Assembly: GCF_001883705.2 (NCBI RefSeq)
Contig: NZ_MDEQ02000012.1
Location: forward strand, 124,001-188,000
Source of the DNA: Burkholderia catarinensis
GTDB taxonomy: Bacteria; Pseudomonadota; Gammaproteobacteria; Burkholderiales; Burkholderiaceae
Reading direction: 5' to 3'
DNA: 64,000 nt
Shown: piece after piece, positions 1 through 9,294 of the stretch
How positions within the stretch are numbered: the stretch's first letter is position 1
How the letters are laid out: each line of letters begins with the position of its first letter
Position numbers and translations under genes: made by a program
The notes under the pieces: model-generated
Told to the model about the DNA's origin: nothing
The model's database searches: none
What the model saw: the letters and a program-made list of their open reading frames with translations, nothing else

Positions 1-1
1 G

Positions 2-1075
2 ACGCTGAACCAGATGCTCGTCGAGATGGACGGCTTCGAGGCGAACTCGGGCGTGATCGTGATCGCCGCAACGAACCGTTCCGACGTGCTCGACAAGGCG
101 CTGCTGCGTCCGGGCCGTTTCGACCGCCAGGTCTATGTCGGCCTGCCGGACATCCGCGGCCGCGAGCAGATCATGCGCGTGCACCTGCGCAAGGTACCGA
201 TCTCGAACGACGTCGATGCGGCAGTCATTGCGCGCGGCACGCCGGGCTTCTCGGGCGCCGATCTCGCGAACCTCGTGAACGAGGCCGCGCTGTTCGCCGC
301 ACGTCGTGGCAAGCGCATCGTCGAGATGCAGGATTTCGAGGACGCGAAGGACAAGATCTTCATGGGGCCGGAGCGCAAGTCGGCCGTGATCCGCGAGGAA
401 GCGAAGCGTGCGACCGCGTATCACGAGTCGGGCCACGCTGTGGTCGCGAAGCTGCTGCCGAAGGCCGATCCCGTGCACAAGGTCACGATCATTCCGCGCG
501 GCCGTGCGCTGGGTGTCACGTGGCAGTTGCCGGAGCATGACAACGAGACGTACTCGAAGGACTACCTGCTGGACCGCCTCGCGATCCTGTTCGGTGGCCG
601 GGTGGCGGAAGAGCTGTTCATGAATCTCGTCAGCACCGGCGCATCGGACGACTTCAACAAGGCAACGCAGACGGCACGTGCGATGGTGGCCCGTTTCGGC
701 ATGACCGATGCGCTCGGGCCGATGGTCTACGTCGACGACGAGAACGAGGCGTCGCCGTTCGGCCGCGGCTTCACGCGCACGATTTCGGAAGCGACGCAGC
801 AGAAGGTCGACTCGGAAATCCGCCGCGTGCTCGACGATCAGTACAACCTTGCGCGCCGCCTGCTCGACGAGAACCGCGACAAGGTCGAAGCGATGACGGC
901 CGCGCTGATGGAGTGGGAGACGATCGACGCCGACCAGATCAACGACATCATGGAAGGCCGTCCGCCGCGCTCGCCGAAGAGTTCGCCGGCTGTCGGCGGC
1001 GATTCGTCGGGTGGCGGCAGCAGCGCCGAGGTCAAGCCCGGCAACGCGCCGGCGCCGGCTACGCCGGCGGCGTAA
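2..1075 (+). CDS. ftsH: ATP-dependent zinc metalloprotease FtsH (3' part)
   Basis: The reading frame is open from base 2, so the N-terminal membrane segments and the Walker motifs lie outside the window; 357 C-terminal residues are present. The AAA+ second region of homology is visible ([20 protein letters not shown], with its arginine fingers). The zinc-protease motif HESGH follows near base 422 and a downstream acidic ligand region (STGASDDFN) is present. The C-terminus is a Gly/Ser/Pro/Ala-rich tail. FtsH is a membrane-anchored hexameric protease that degrades misfolded membrane proteins and regulators such as LpxC and sigma-32 (family knowledge). It is followed by a terminator and then folP, the usual proteobacterial order. 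Confidence 0.97.
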   Translation, partial: TLNQMLVEMDGFEANSGVIVIAATNRSDVLDKALLRPGRFDRQVYVGLPDIRGREQIMRVHLRKVPISNDVDAAVIARGTPGFSGADLANLVNEAALFAARRGKRIVEMQDFEDAKDKIFMGPERKSAVIREEAKRATAYHESGHAVVAKLLPKADPVHKVTIIPRGRALGVTWQLPEHDNETYSKDYLLDRLAILFGGRVAEELFMNLVSTGASDDFNKATQTARAMVARFGMTDALGPMVYVDDENEASPFGRGFTRTISEATQQKVDSEIRRVLDDQYNLARRLLDENRDKVEAMTAALMEWETIDADQINDIMEGRPPRSPKSSPAVGGDSSGGGSSAEVKPGNAPAPATPAA

Positions 1076-1096
1076 CCTCCGCTTTAGCACCGTTCA

Positions 1097-1128
1097 CGGG
1101 CTGGTGTGGCTTCACACCGGCCCGTTTT
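1097..1128 (+). terminator. Rho-independent terminator after ftsH
   Basis: A 12-bp stem (one G-U pair) pairs 1097-1108 with 1113-1124 around a 4-base loop, followed by four T. It lies 21 bases after the ftsH stop and 24 bases before the folP start, so it should separate the two transcripts, at least partly. Confidence 0.8.
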
Positions 1129-1151
1129 GCATTCATTCAAGCCAGTCGCTC

Positions 1152-2045
1152 GTGTCCGATTTCGCTGTTTCGCCGTTCATTCCCGCGCCACTCCGGTGCG
1201 GCCGCTTCGAGTTGACCTTCGAACGCCCGCTCGTGATGGGCATCCTCAATGCCACGCCTGATTCGTTCTCCGACGGCGGTCGCTTCCTCGCGCGCGACGA
1301 TGCGCTGCGCCAGGCCGAGCGGATGATTGCCGACGGCGCCGATCTCCTCGATATCGGCGGCGAATCGACGCGCCCCGGCGCGCCGCCCGTGCCGCTCGAC
1401 GAGGAACTCGCACGCGTGATTCCGCTTGTCGAAGCGTTGCGGCCGTTGAACGTGCCGCTATCGGTCGATACCTACAAGCCGGCTGTGATGCGCGCGGCGC
1501 TGGCCGCCGGTGCGGACCTGATCAACGACATCTGGGGGTTTCGTCAGCCGGGCGCGATCGACGCGGTGCGCGAGGGCAACAGCGGGCTGTGCGTGATGCA
1601 CATGCTCGGCGAGCCGCAGACGATGCAGGTCGGCGAACCCGATTACGGCGACGTCGTGGCCGACGTGCGCGATTTTCTCGCCGCGCGCGCGCAGGCGCTG
1701 CGCGACGCGGGCATTGCGCCGGAGCGGATCTGCGTCGATCCCGGGTTCGGGTTCGGCAAGGCGGTCGTCGACGACAACTATGCGCTGCTGGCCGCGTTGC
1801 CGGACACGGCGCCCGCGCGGCCCGACGGGCGCGCTTATCCGATACTCGCGGGCATGTCGCGCAAGTCGATGCTCGGCGCGGTGATCGGCGGCAAGCCGCC
1901 GATGGAGCGCGTCGCGGCGAGCGTGGCGGCCGCATTGTGCGCGGTCGAGCGCGGCGCCGCGATCGTGCGCGTGCACGACGTCGCGCCGACGGTCGATGCG
2001 CTGAAAATCTGGAATGCCGTGCGCGACGCCGCGCGGCAACGATAA
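1152..2045 (+). CDS. folP: Dihydropteroate synthase
   Basis: Condenses 6-hydroxymethyl-7,8-dihydropterin diphosphate with p-aminobenzoate to 7,8-dihydropteroate in folate synthesis; target of sulfonamides (family knowledge). The family signatures are visible: LNATPDSFSDGG near the N-terminus, DIGGESTRPGA, DPGFGFGK, and MSRKSMLGA near the C-terminus. The frame is open far upstream into ftsH, but the GTG at 1152 gives a 297-aa protein of normal family length beginning SDFAVSPF, so I chose it. The last 38 bases including the stop are followed by a near-perfect tandem copy. It precedes glmM, a common proteobacterial pairing. Confidence 0.95.
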   Translation: MSDFAVSPFIPAPLRCGRFELTFERPLVMGILNATPDSFSDGGRFLARDDALRQAERMIADGADLLDIGGESTRPGAPPVPLDEELARVIPLVEALRPLNVPLSVDTYKPAVMRAALAAGADLINDIWGFRQPGAIDAVREGNSGLCVMHMLGEPQTMQVGEPDYGDVVADVRDFLAARAQALRDAGIAPERICVDPGFGFGKAVVDDNYALLAALPDTAPARPDGRAYPILAGMSRKSMLGAVIGGKPPMERVAASVAAALCAVERGAAIVRVHDVAPTVDALKIWNAVRDAARQR

Positions 2046-2083
2046 TCTGGAGTGCCGTGCGTGACACCGCGCGGCAACGATAA
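2008..2083 (+). repeat. Tandem 38-bp duplication at the folP 3' end
   Basis: Bases 2008-2045 (the last 12 codons of folP plus TAA) are repeated immediately at 2046-2083 with three mismatches, including a second TAA. The second copy lies wholly in the folP-glmM spacer. This looks like a local slippage or unequal recombination duplication that left the protein intact. Confidence 0.9.
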
Positions 2084-2111
2084 GTCAGAAGACGAAGGAG
2101 GAAGATTCGCT

Positions 2112-3467
2112 ATGGGACGTCGATATTTCGGCACGGACGGCATTCGCGGCACGGTTGGCGAAGCGCCCATCACGCCGGACTTCGTGTTGCGCCTCGGCTA
2201 TGCGGCCGGCAAGGTACTGGCCGGCTCGGCCGACGTCACGGCAGGGTCGCGTCCGACCGTGCTGATCGGCAAGGACACGCGCGTGTCGGGCTACATGCTC
2301 GAAGCCGCGCTCGAGGCCGGGTTCTCGGCGGCCGGCGTCGACGTGATGCTGGCCGGCCCGATGCCGACGCCGGGCGTCGCGTATCTGACGCGCGCACTGC
2401 GCCTGTCGGCCGGCGTCGTGATCAGCGCATCGCACAACCCGTATCACGACAACGGGATCAAGTTCTTCTCCGCCGACGGCAACAAGCTGCCCGACGACAC
2501 CGAAGCCGCGATCGAAGCGTGGCTCGACAAGCCGCTCGAATGCGCGTCGTCCGACGGCCTCGGCAAGGCGCGCCGACTCGAAGACGCGGCCGGCCGCTAC
2601 ATCGAGTTCTGCAAGAGCACGTTCCCGGCCGCGTTCGACCTGCGCGGGATCAAGCTCGTGATCGATTGCGCGCACGGCGCCGCGTACCAGATCGCGCCGC
2701 ACGTATTCCACGAGCTCGGCGCGGACGTGATCCCGATCGGCGTCGCGCCGAACGGCTTCAACATCAACGACGGCGTCGGCGCGACCGCGCCGGACGCGCT
2801 GGTGCGCGCGGTGCGCGCGAACCACGCCGATCTCGGCATCGCGCTCGACGGCGATGCGGACCGTCTGCAGGTCGTCGACTCGACCGGTCGCCTGTACAAC
2901 GGCGACGAACTCCTCTACGTGCTCGTGAAGGACCGGATCGCGACCGACGGCAAGGTCGAAGGCGCGGTCGGCACGCTGATGACGAACCTCGCCGTCGAAG
3001 TCGCGCTGCAGCGCGAGGGCGTGAAGTTCGTCCGTGCGGCGGTCGGCGACCGCTACGTGCTCGAACAGTTGCGCGAGCACGGCTGGCAACTCGGCGCGGA
3101 AGGCTCGGGGCACATCCTGTCGCTCGACCGGCATTCGACCGGCGACGGCATCGTGTCGGCGCTGCTCGTGCTGGCCGCGCTGAAGCGTAGCGGCCGTTCG
3201 CTCGCGCAGATGCTCGATGGCGTCACGCTGTTCCCGCAGAAGCTGATCAATGTGCGGATGAAGCCGGGCGCCGACTGGAAGGGCAGCGCGTCGATTCGCG
3301 CCGCGATCGACGCAGCCGAAGCGGCGCTTGCCGGCAGCGGCCGCGTGCTGATCCGCGCATCGGGCACGGAGCCCGTGCTGCGCGTGATGGTCGAGGCGCA
3401 GCAGGCGGCCGATGCGGTCCGCCATGCGGAGACGATCGCCGACGCGGTGCGCGCAGCGACGACCTGA
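2112..3467 (+). CDS. glmM: Phosphoglucosamine mutase
   Basis: Interconverts glucosamine-6-phosphate and glucosamine-1-phosphate, the step between GlmS and GlmU in UDP-GlcNAc synthesis for peptidoglycan and LPS. The 451-aa protein starts [13 protein letters not shown], has the phosphoserine active-site motif [16 protein letters not shown], the Mg-binding loop DGDADR and the phosphate-binding [11 protein letters not shown] near the C-terminus. The frame opens earlier (2052), but the ATG at 2112 has a strong ribosome site (GAAGGAGG about 10 bases upstream) and matches the family N-terminus. A glmS copy lies about 41 kb away in this window. Confidence 0.97.
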   Translation: MGRRYFGTDGIRGTVGEAPITPDFVLRLGYAAGKVLAGSADVTAGSRPTVLIGKDTRVSGYMLEAALEAGFSAAGVDVMLAGPMPTPGVAYLTRALRLSAGVVISASHNPYHDNGIKFFSADGNKLPDDTEAAIEAWLDKPLECASSDGLGKARRLEDAAGRYIEFCKSTFPAAFDLRGIKLVIDCAHGAAYQIAPHVFHELGADVIPIGVAPNGFNINDGVGATAPDALVRAVRANHADLGIALDGDADRLQVVDSTGRLYNGDELLYVLVKDRIATDGKVEGAVGTLMTNLAVEVALQREGVKFVRAAVGDRYVLEQLREHGWQLGAEGSGHILSLDRHSTGDGIVSALLVLAALKRSGRSLAQMLDGVTLFPQKLINVRMKPGADWKGSASIRAAIDAAEAALAGSGRVLIRASGTEPVLRVMVEAQQAADAVRHAETIADAVRAATT

Positions 3468-3910
3468 CGCGCGGGTTCGGCGCGGGGCGGTCCGGCCGCC
3501 CGCGCGCCGGCTCTCCGGTTCTCCGGCATGCGGCGCCTTCAGTGCGCCGCAATTTCGTCAGACGCAAAGGTTTGCGATACCTAATAGAGAACCGTCTCGA
3601 CCAACGCGTCCGTCCGATCGAATAAATCCTCCGACCCCTGTTATCGCGCCCGCCGCAGGCGGGCTTCCCGTGCCGCCGACGCTGCGCTACGATCGTCCCG
3701 CGCACCTGCGAAACGGGTGTCCACCCGTCCTTCCCGGGCAGGCAATTCTTGCCGACATCGCCGTCCCGACACTGCCCGCGCGGCGCCCGCTACTCCCTTT
3801 CAATCAGTCATGTTACTGTCACGCCAGTTTCATTGATTGTCACATTACCGTCATGAGGAGCCCCTAATCTTCGCGGTGCCGTAGTCATCCGCTCACACAC
3901 TGGAGGTCTC
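3468..3910 (+). promoter_or_regulatory. Spacer upstream of pstS
   Basis: This 443-base gene-free stretch separates glmM from pstS. Its first part is GC-rich with potential hairpins but no T-run, so I call no terminator. The last 110 bases hold the Pho boxes, the -10 element and the pstS ribosome site (TGGAGG, 3901-3906). No coding pattern was recognised in the middle. Confidence 0.7.
3805..3870 (+). promoter_or_regulatory. Pho-box array and promoter of pstS
   Basis: Five PhoB half-sites resembling CTGTCAT lie on one face of the helix at 11/11/10/11-base steps: CAGTCAT (3805), CTGTCAC (3816), GTTTCAT (3827), TTGTCAC (3837) and CCGTCAT (3848). The first pair forms an 18-bp box close to the known consensus. 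The last half-site ends 10 bases before a -10-like TAATCT (3865-3870), the spacing seen in PhoB-activated promoters, where the box replaces the -35. It should induce pstS on phosphate starvation. phoB itself is 4.6 kb downstream. Confidence 0.88.
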
Positions 3911-4945
3911 ATGAAATTGATGCAAACCGCGATTGCCGGCCTGGCTGGCGCGCTTTTCGCCGTTGCTGCGCAAGCTGCCGACATCACGGGCGCAGGCAGC
4001 ACGTTCGCGATGCCGATCTATACGAAATGGGCTGCCGACTATCAGCAGTCCGGCGGCGCGAAGGTGAACTACCAAGGTATCGGTTCGTCGGGCGGCCTGA
4101 AGCAGATCAACGCGAAGACGGTCGATTTTGCCGGTTCGGATGCTCCGCTGAAGGATGAAGATCTCGCGAAGGACGGCCTGTTCCAGTTCCCGACGGTGGT
4201 CGGCGGCGTGGTGCCGGTCATCAACGTGCCGGGCGTGAAGCCGGGCGAGCTGACGCTGTCGGGCCCGGTGCTCGGCGACATCTACCTCGGCAAGATCAAG
4301 AAGTGGAACGATCCGGAGATCGCCGCGCTGAACCCGAAGGTCAAGCTGCCGGACACGGACATCGCCGTCGTTCGCCGCGCTGACGGCTCGGGCACGAGCT
4401 TCATCTGGACGAACTACCTGTCGAAGGTCAACGACGAGTGGAAGTCGAAGATCGGCGAAGGCACGACGGTCAACTGGCCGACGGGCACGGGCGGCAAGGG
4501 CAACGACGGCGTCGCGGCCTTCGTGCAGCGTCTGCCGGGCGCAGTCGGCTACGTCGAGTGGGCGTACGCGAAGAAGAACAACATGGTCTACACGGCCCTG
4601 AAGAACTCGACGGGCACGGTGGTCGAGCCGAAGACGGAAACGTTCAAGGCCGCTGCTGCCGGCGCGAACTGGTCGAAGTCGTTCTACCAGATCCTGACGA
4701 ACCAGCCGGGCAAGGAAGCATGGCCGGTCGTCGGCGCGACGTTCGTGCTGCTGCACACGAAGCAGGACAAGCCGGAACAGGGTGCGGAAACGCTGAAGTT
4801 CTTCAGCTGGGCGTTCAAGAACGGCGAGAAGGCGGCTGACAGCCTCGACTACATCTCGCTGCCGCCGGCGGTCGAGACGGAAATCCGCAAGCAGTGGAAG
4901 GTGAAGGTGACGGACGCATCGGGCAAGCCGGTCGCAGCCGAGTAA
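3911..4945 (+). CDS. pstS: Periplasmic phosphate-binding protein PstS
   Basis: High-affinity phosphate receptor of the Pst ABC transporter. The 344-aa precursor has a signal peptide ([22 protein letters not shown], cleaved before ADITGAGS). Phosphate-binding loops are visible: GAGSTF just after cleavage, SSGGLKQI, the GSDAPL region, and [15 protein letters not shown] 3911 has the ribosome site TGGAGG four bases upstream. It is the first gene of the pst-pho cluster, directly behind the Pho-box array, and is separated from pstC by 94 bases containing a hairpin that may favour higher pstS expression. Confidence 0.97.
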   Translation: MKLMQTAIAGLAGALFAVAAQAADITGAGSTFAMPIYTKWAADYQQSGGAKVNYQGIGSSGGLKQINAKTVDFAGSDAPLKDEDLAKDGLFQFPTVVGGVVPVINVPGVKPGELTLSGPVLGDIYLGKIKKWNDPEIAALNPKVKLPDTDIAVVRRADGSGTSFIWTNYLSKVNDEWKSKIGEGTTVNWPTGTGGKGNDGVAAFVQRLPGAVGYVEWAYAKKNNMVYTALKNSTGTVVEPKTETFKAAAAGANWSKSFYQILTNQPGKEAWPVVGATFVLLHTKQDKPEQGAETLKFFSWAFKNGEKAADSLDYISLPPAVETEIRKQWKVKVTDASGKPVAAE

Positions 4946-4999
4946 GCTTTGCAGCGGTTCGCTGTCCGGCCGTGCCGGTCGGGCAGCGTGTGCGGTAGA

Positions 5000-5021
5000 G
5001 CCGGGCGTTACGGCGCCCGGC
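5000..5021 (+). promoter_or_regulatory. Hairpin between pstS and pstC
   Basis: An 8-bp perfect GC stem (5000-5007 with 5014-5021) around a 6-base loop lies just before pstC. There is no T-run, so it is unlikely to be a simple terminator. It could stabilise the pstS mRNA 3' end or attenuate read-through; this role is inference. Confidence 0.45.
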
Positions 5022-5039
5022 AATCAAAAGCAGGCACCC

Positions 5040-6026
5040 ATGTCTGATATTTCCTACTCGTCCTCACGGTCCGCCGACGTTGCATCGCAACGCGCGCCGA
5101 GCCGTCTCGGGGACGTTGTGTTCGGCGGCCTTGCACGGCTTGCCGCGATCGTGACTCTGCTGCTGCTCGGCGGGATCATCGTTTCCCTGATCATCGCGTC
5201 GATGCCGACCATCCAGAAGTTCGGCCTCGGCTTCCTGTGGCAATCCGAGTGGGATCCCAACTCGGACATCTACGGCGCGCTCGTGCCGATCTACGGCACG
5301 CTGGTGACGTCGATCATCGCGCTCATCATCGCCGTGCCGGTCAGCTTCGGCATCGCACTGTTCCTCACCGAGCTGTCGCCCGTGTGGCTGCGCCGCCCGC
5401 TCGGCATCGCGATCGAACTGCTCGCCGCGATTCCGTCGATCGTGTACGGCATGTGGGGCCTGCTCGTGTTCGCGCCGATCTTCGCCGAATACTTCCAGAA
5501 GCCGCTCGGCCATATCTTCAAGGACGTGTGGGTGCTCGGCCCGTTGACGGCCGGCCCGCCGATCGGTATCGGCATCCTCGCGGCCGGCGTGATCCTCGCG
5601 ATCATGATCATCCCGTACATCGCATCGGTGATGCGCGACGTGTTCGAAGTCACGCCCGTGCTGCTGAAGGAATCGGCATACGGGATCGGCTGCACGACCT
5701 GGGAAGTGATGTGGAAGGTCGTGCTGCCCTATACGAAGACCGGCGTGATCGGCGGCGTGATGCTCGGTCTCGGCCGCGCGCTCGGCGAAACGATGGCCGT
5801 GACCTTCGTGATCGGCAACACGAACCTGCTCGACAGCGTGTCGCTGTTCGCACCGGGCAACAGCATCACGTCGGCGCTCGCGAACGAATTCGCCGAAGCG
5901 CAGCCGGGCCTGCATACGTCCGCGCTGATGGAGCTGGGCCTGATCCTGTTCGTGATCACGTTCATCGTGCTGTCCATCTCCAAACTGCTGCTGCTTCGTC
6001 TCGAGAAGGGAGAGGGCAAGAAATGA
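5040..6026 (+). CDS. pstC: Phosphate ABC transporter permease PstC
   Basis: One of the two inner-membrane channel subunits of the Pst phosphate importer. The 328-aa protein has a polar N-terminus, then about six hydrophobic segments, with the ABC-permease contact loop around [20 protein letters not shown] followed by [20 protein letters not shown], typical of PstC/PstA. It overlaps pstA by ATGA at 6023-6026, showing translational coupling. It depends on PstS for delivery and PstB for ATP hydrolysis. Confidence 0.96.
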   Translation: MSDISYSSSRSADVASQRAPSRLGDVVFGGLARLAAIVTLLLLGGIIVSLIIASMPTIQKFGLGFLWQSEWDPNSDIYGALVPIYGTLVTSIIALIIAVPVSFGIALFLTELSPVWLRRPLGIAIELLAAIPSIVYGMWGLLVFAPIFAEYFQKPLGHIFKDVWVLGPLTAGPPIGIGILAAGVILAIMIIPYIASVMRDVFEVTPVLLKESAYGIGCTTWEVMWKVVLPYTKTGVIGGVMLGLGRALGETMAVTFVIGNTNLLDSVSLFAPGNSITSALANEFAEAQPGLHTSALMELGLILFVITFIVLSISKLLLLRLEKGEGKK

Positions 6027-6916
6027 GCGAGCCCATCATGAATTTCCCGGGGCCGGACGGCGCCGTGCTCGACGCGATGCGCAACCGCCTGCAGCGCAAG
6101 CGCAAGGCCATCAACGCGATCGCGCTCGCCGCGTCGCTCGGCGCGATGGCCTTCGGCCTGCTGTGGCTCGTGTGGATTCTGTACACGACGGTGCATCTCG
6201 GCATCAGCGGCCTGTCGCTGCAGCTGTTCACCGAATCGACGCCGGCGCCAAACACGGAAGGCGGCGGTCTCGCGAACGCGATCGTCGGCAGCCTGCTGCT
6301 GTGCGGCTTCGGCACGCTGATCGGCACGCCGATCGGCATCCTCGCGGGCGTCTATCTCGCCGAATACGGTCAGAAGAACCTGCTGGCGAGCACGATCCGC
6401 TTCATCAACGACATCCTGCTGTCCGCGCCGTCGATCGTCGTCGGCCTGTTCGTGTACGCGATCGTCGTCGCGAAGTCGGGGCGCTTCTCGGGCTGGGCCG
6501 GCGTCATCGCGCTCGCGCTGCTGCAGATCCCGATCGTGATCCGCACGACCGAGAACATGCTGAAGCTCGTGCCGAACGCGCTGCGCGAAGCGGCCGTCGC
6601 GCTCGGCACGCCGAAGTGGCGGATGGTGATGAAGATCACGCTGCGCGCATCGGTCGGCGGGATCACGACCGGCGTGCTGCTCGCGGTCGCGCGGATTGCC
6701 GGCGAAACGGCACCGTTGCTGTTCACCGCGCTGTCGAACCAGTTCTTCTCGTGGGACATGGGCCAGCCGATGGCGAACCTGCCTGTCACGATCTACAAGT
6801 TCGCGATGAGCCCGTTCGCGGAATGGCAGGCGCTCGCATGGGCGGGTGTGTTCCTGATTACGCTCGGGGTGCTCGGACTCAACATCCTGGCGCGCTCGAT
6901 CTTCTCGAAAAAGTAA
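6023..6916 (+). CDS. pstA: Phosphate ABC transporter permease PstA
   Basis: Second channel subunit of the Pst importer, 297 aa. The open frame runs back through pstC, but the ATG at 6023 overlapping the pstC stop is the natural start ([13 protein letters not shown]). Hydrophobic segments begin at about residue 35; the permease signature region is near [20 protein letters not shown] and [14 protein letters not shown]. pstB follows after 15 bases. Confidence 0.95.
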   Translation: MSEPIMNFPGPDGAVLDAMRNRLQRKRKAINAIALAASLGAMAFGLLWLVWILYTTVHLGISGLSLQLFTESTPAPNTEGGGLANAIVGSLLLCGFGTLIGTPIGILAGVYLAEYGQKNLLASTIRFINDILLSAPSIVVGLFVYAIVVAKSGRFSGWAGVIALALLQIPIVIRTTENMLKLVPNALREAAVALGTPKWRMVMKITLRASVGGITTGVLLAVARIAGETAPLLFTALSNQFFSWDMGQPMANLPVTIYKFAMSPFAEWQALAWAGVFLITLGVLGLNILARSIFSKK

Positions 6917-6931
6917 CGGCGGAGCAATCCG

Positions 6932-7780
6932 ATGAATATGGCAGAAAGCCACCTGAATCCGGTCGAGCGCACCGCTGCGCCCGCCGGCACGCACGATGCG
7001 GCGAACGGTCGCCCGCTCGAGCCGCTGAACGCGAAGATCGAGGTCAACAACCTCAACTTCTTCTATAACAAGTTCCATGCGCTGAAGAACATCAACATGC
7101 GCATTCCGGAAGGGAAGGTGACCGCGTTCATCGGCCCGTCGGGCTGCGGCAAGTCGACGCTGCTGCGCACGTTCAACAAGATGTTCGCGCTCTATCCGGA
7201 GCAGCGCGCCGAAGGCGAAATCCTGATGGACGGCGAGAACCTGCTGACGACGAAGCGCGACATCTCGCTGCTGCGCGCGCGGATCGGCATGGTGTTCCAG
7301 AAGCCGACCCCGTTCCCGATGTCGATCTACGACAACATCGCGTTCGGCGTGAAGATGTTCGAAAAGCTCACGCGCTCGGAAATGGACGACCGCGTCGAGT
7401 GGGCGCTCACGAAGGCCGCGCTGTGGAACGAAGTGAAGGACAAGCTGGGCCAGAGCGGCTACGGCCTGTCGGGCGGCCAGCAGCAGCGTCTGTGCATCGC
7501 GCGCGGCATCGCGATCCGTCCGGAAGTGCTGCTGCTCGACGAGCCGTGCTCGGCGCTCGACCCGATCTCGACGGGCCGCATCGAAGAGCTGATCGCGGAG
7601 CTGAAGAGCGACTACACGGTCGTGATCGTCACGCACAACATGCAGCAGGCTGCGCGCTGCTCGGACCACACGGCCTACATGTACCTGGGCGAACTGATCG
7701 AGTTCGGCGAAACCGAAAAGATCTTCATCAAGCCGGTGCGCAAGGAAACGGAAGACTACATCACCGGCCGCTTCGGCTGA
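6932..7780 (+). CDS. pstB: Phosphate import ATP-binding protein PstB
   Basis: Cytoplasmic ATPase of the Pst transporter, 282 aa. Walker [10 protein letters not shown], the Q-loop region [20 protein letters not shown] (family-specific for PstB), signature [14 protein letters not shown], Walker [14 protein letters not shown] and switch histidine VIVTHNMQQ are all present. About 30 extra residues precede the ABC fold. It is followed closely by phoU, which links transport activity to PhoR signalling. Confidence 0.97.
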   Translation: MNMAESHLNPVERTAAPAGTHDAANGRPLEPLNAKIEVNNLNFFYNKFHALKNINMRIPEGKVTAFIGPSGCGKSTLLRTFNKMFALYPEQRAEGEILMDGENLLTTKRDISLLRARIGMVFQKPTPFPMSIYDNIAFGVKMFEKLTRSEMDDRVEWALTKAALWNEVKDKLGQSGYGLSGGQQQRLCIARGIAIRPEVLLLDEPCSALDPISTGRIEELIAELKSDYTVVIVTHNMQQAARCSDHTAYMYLGELIEFGETEKIFIKPVRKETEDYITGRFG

Positions 7781-7798
7781 TGACGGAGAACAACAGCC

Positions 7799-8503
7799 AT
7801 GTCGGATAAACATTTGTCGAGCCAGTTCGACGCCGATCTCAACGCGGTGTCGTCGAAGGTGCTGGAAATGGGCGGGCTCGTCGAGTCGCAGATCATCGGC
7901 GCGATGCACGCGCTCAACGAATTCGACCGCGATGCGGCCGAGAAGGTGATCGCGAACGAAGAGATCCTGAACGCGATGGAAGTCGACATCGACCAGGAGT
8001 GCGGCAACATTATCGCGCGGAGGCAGCCTGCCGCGCGCGACCTGCGTCTTTTGATGTCGATTTCGAAAACGATTACGAACCTCGAGCGAGCCGGCGACGA
8101 GGCCGAGAAGATCGCGAAGCGCGTGCGCCGCCTGATCGACGAGCCGGCCGCGCGCGCGGTCAACATCGCCGAGATCAAGGTGTCGGGCGAGATGGCCGTG
8201 ACGATCCTGCGCCGCGCGCTCGACGCGTTTGCGCGCCTCGATACGGTGGCTGCCGCGCAGATCGTCAAGGACGACAAGGAAATCGACCTGGAATTCCGCG
8301 CGTTCGTGCGCAAGCTCGTGTCGTACATGCAGGAAGATCCGCGCACGATCTCGGTCGGCCTCGAATATCTGTTCATCGCGAAGGCGATCGAGCGGATCGG
8401 CGACCACGCGAAGAACCTCGCCGAATTCATCATCTACATCGTGAAGGGCACGGACGTACGGCACCAGCCGCGCGACACGCTCGACCGTGAAGCCAACAGT
8501 TAA
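7799..8503 (+). CDS. phoU: Phosphate-specific transport system accessory protein PhoU
   Basis: Negative regulator that couples Pst transport to PhoR so that the Pho regulon stays off when phosphate is plentiful. The 234-aa all-helical protein shows the two PhoU repeats with their metal-binding motifs: NLERAGDEAEKIAKR in the first and AIERIGDHAKNLAEF in the second. It lies 18 bases after pstB and 32 bases before the chosen phoB start, in the same apparent operon. Confidence 0.97.
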   Translation: MSDKHLSSQFDADLNAVSSKVLEMGGLVESQIIGAMHALNEFDRDAAEKVIANEEILNAMEVDIDQECGNIIARRQPAARDLRLLMSISKTITNLERAGDEAEKIAKRVRRLIDEPAARAVNIAEIKVSGEMAVTILRRALDAFARLDTVAAAQIVKDDKEIDLEFRAFVRKLVSYMQEDPRTISVGLEYLFIAKAIERIGDHAKNLAEFIIYIVKGTDVRHQPRDTLDREANS

Positions 8504-8535
8504 CGCGAACCGGAACAGGAAGAACAGAGGTGCCG

Positions 8536-9237
8536 ATGCCCAGCAACATTCTCGTCGTTGAAGATGAGCCCGCGATTTCCGAACTGATCTCGGTGAATCT
8601 CCAGCACGCCGGTCACTGCCCGATCCGTGCGTACAACGCCGAACAGGCGCAGAACCTGATCAGCGATGTGCTGCCCGATCTCGTGCTGCTCGACTGGATG
8701 CTGCCGGGCAAGTCCGGCATCGCGTTCGCGCGCGACCTGCGCAACAACGAACGGACCAAGCACATCCCGATCATCATGCTGACCGCGCGCGGCGACGAGC
8801 AGGACAAGGTGCTCGGCCTCGAAATCGGTGCGGACGACTATGTGACGAAGCCGTTCTCGCCGAAGGAACTGATGGCGCGGATCAAGGCCGTGCTGCGCCG
8901 TCGCGCGCCGCAGCTGACCGAGGACGTCGTGTCGATCAACGGGCTGCGCCTCGACCCGGCCACGCATCGCGTCGCCGCGCATGCGGAAGGCAGCGAGATC
9001 AAGCTCGATCTCGGCCCGACCGAGTTCCGCCTGCTGCATTTCTTCATGACGCATCCGGAGCGCGTGCACAGCCGCACGCAACTGCTCGACCAGGTGTGGG
9101 GCGACCACGTGTTCGTCGAGGAGCGCACCGTCGACGTGCACATCAAACGATTGCGCGCGGCCTTGAAACCGGCCGGCTGCGATGCGATGATCGAGACCGT
9201 GCGCGGCAGCGGCTACCGGCTCGCCAAGCACGCGTAA
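8536..9237 (+). CDS. phoB: Phosphate regulon response regulator PhoB
   Basis: OmpR-family activator that binds Pho boxes such as those upstream of pstS. The receiver domain shows the acidic pair in VVEDEP, the phospho-acceptor Asp in VLLDWMLPG and the conserved Lys in VTKPFSP. The C-terminal winged helix shows RTVDVHIKRLR and the terminal VRGSGYRL. A GTG at 8530 is in frame, but ATG 8536 has AGAGG five bases upstream and gives the family N-terminus MPSNILVVEDEP, so I prefer it (233 aa). Confidence 0.95.
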   Translation: MPSNILVVEDEPAISELISVNLQHAGHCPIRAYNAEQAQNLISDVLPDLVLLDWMLPGKSGIAFARDLRNNERTKHIPIIMLTARGDEQDKVLGLEIGADDYVTKPFSPKELMARIKAVLRRRAPQLTEDVVSINGLRLDPATHRVAAHAEGSEIKLDLGPTEFRLLHFFMTHPERVHSRTQLLDQVWGDHVFVEERTVDVHIKRLRAALKPAGCDAMIETVRGSGYRLAKHA

Positions 9238-9294
9238 CGTATCCGGACATGCCGTGTGCCACGGCGTGCCGCTCATTCTTTCGGGCGCTGAATC

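Noticed and set aside
3468..3520. A terminator after glmM
   Set aside because: GC-rich pairing is possible, but no clean stem with a T-run is present.
5729..8464. A 911-codon open frame on the minus strand across pstC, pstA, pstB and phoU
   Set aside because: It is a shadow of high-GC codon bias opposite well-supported genes; the translation is Arg/His/Asp-rich with no domain.
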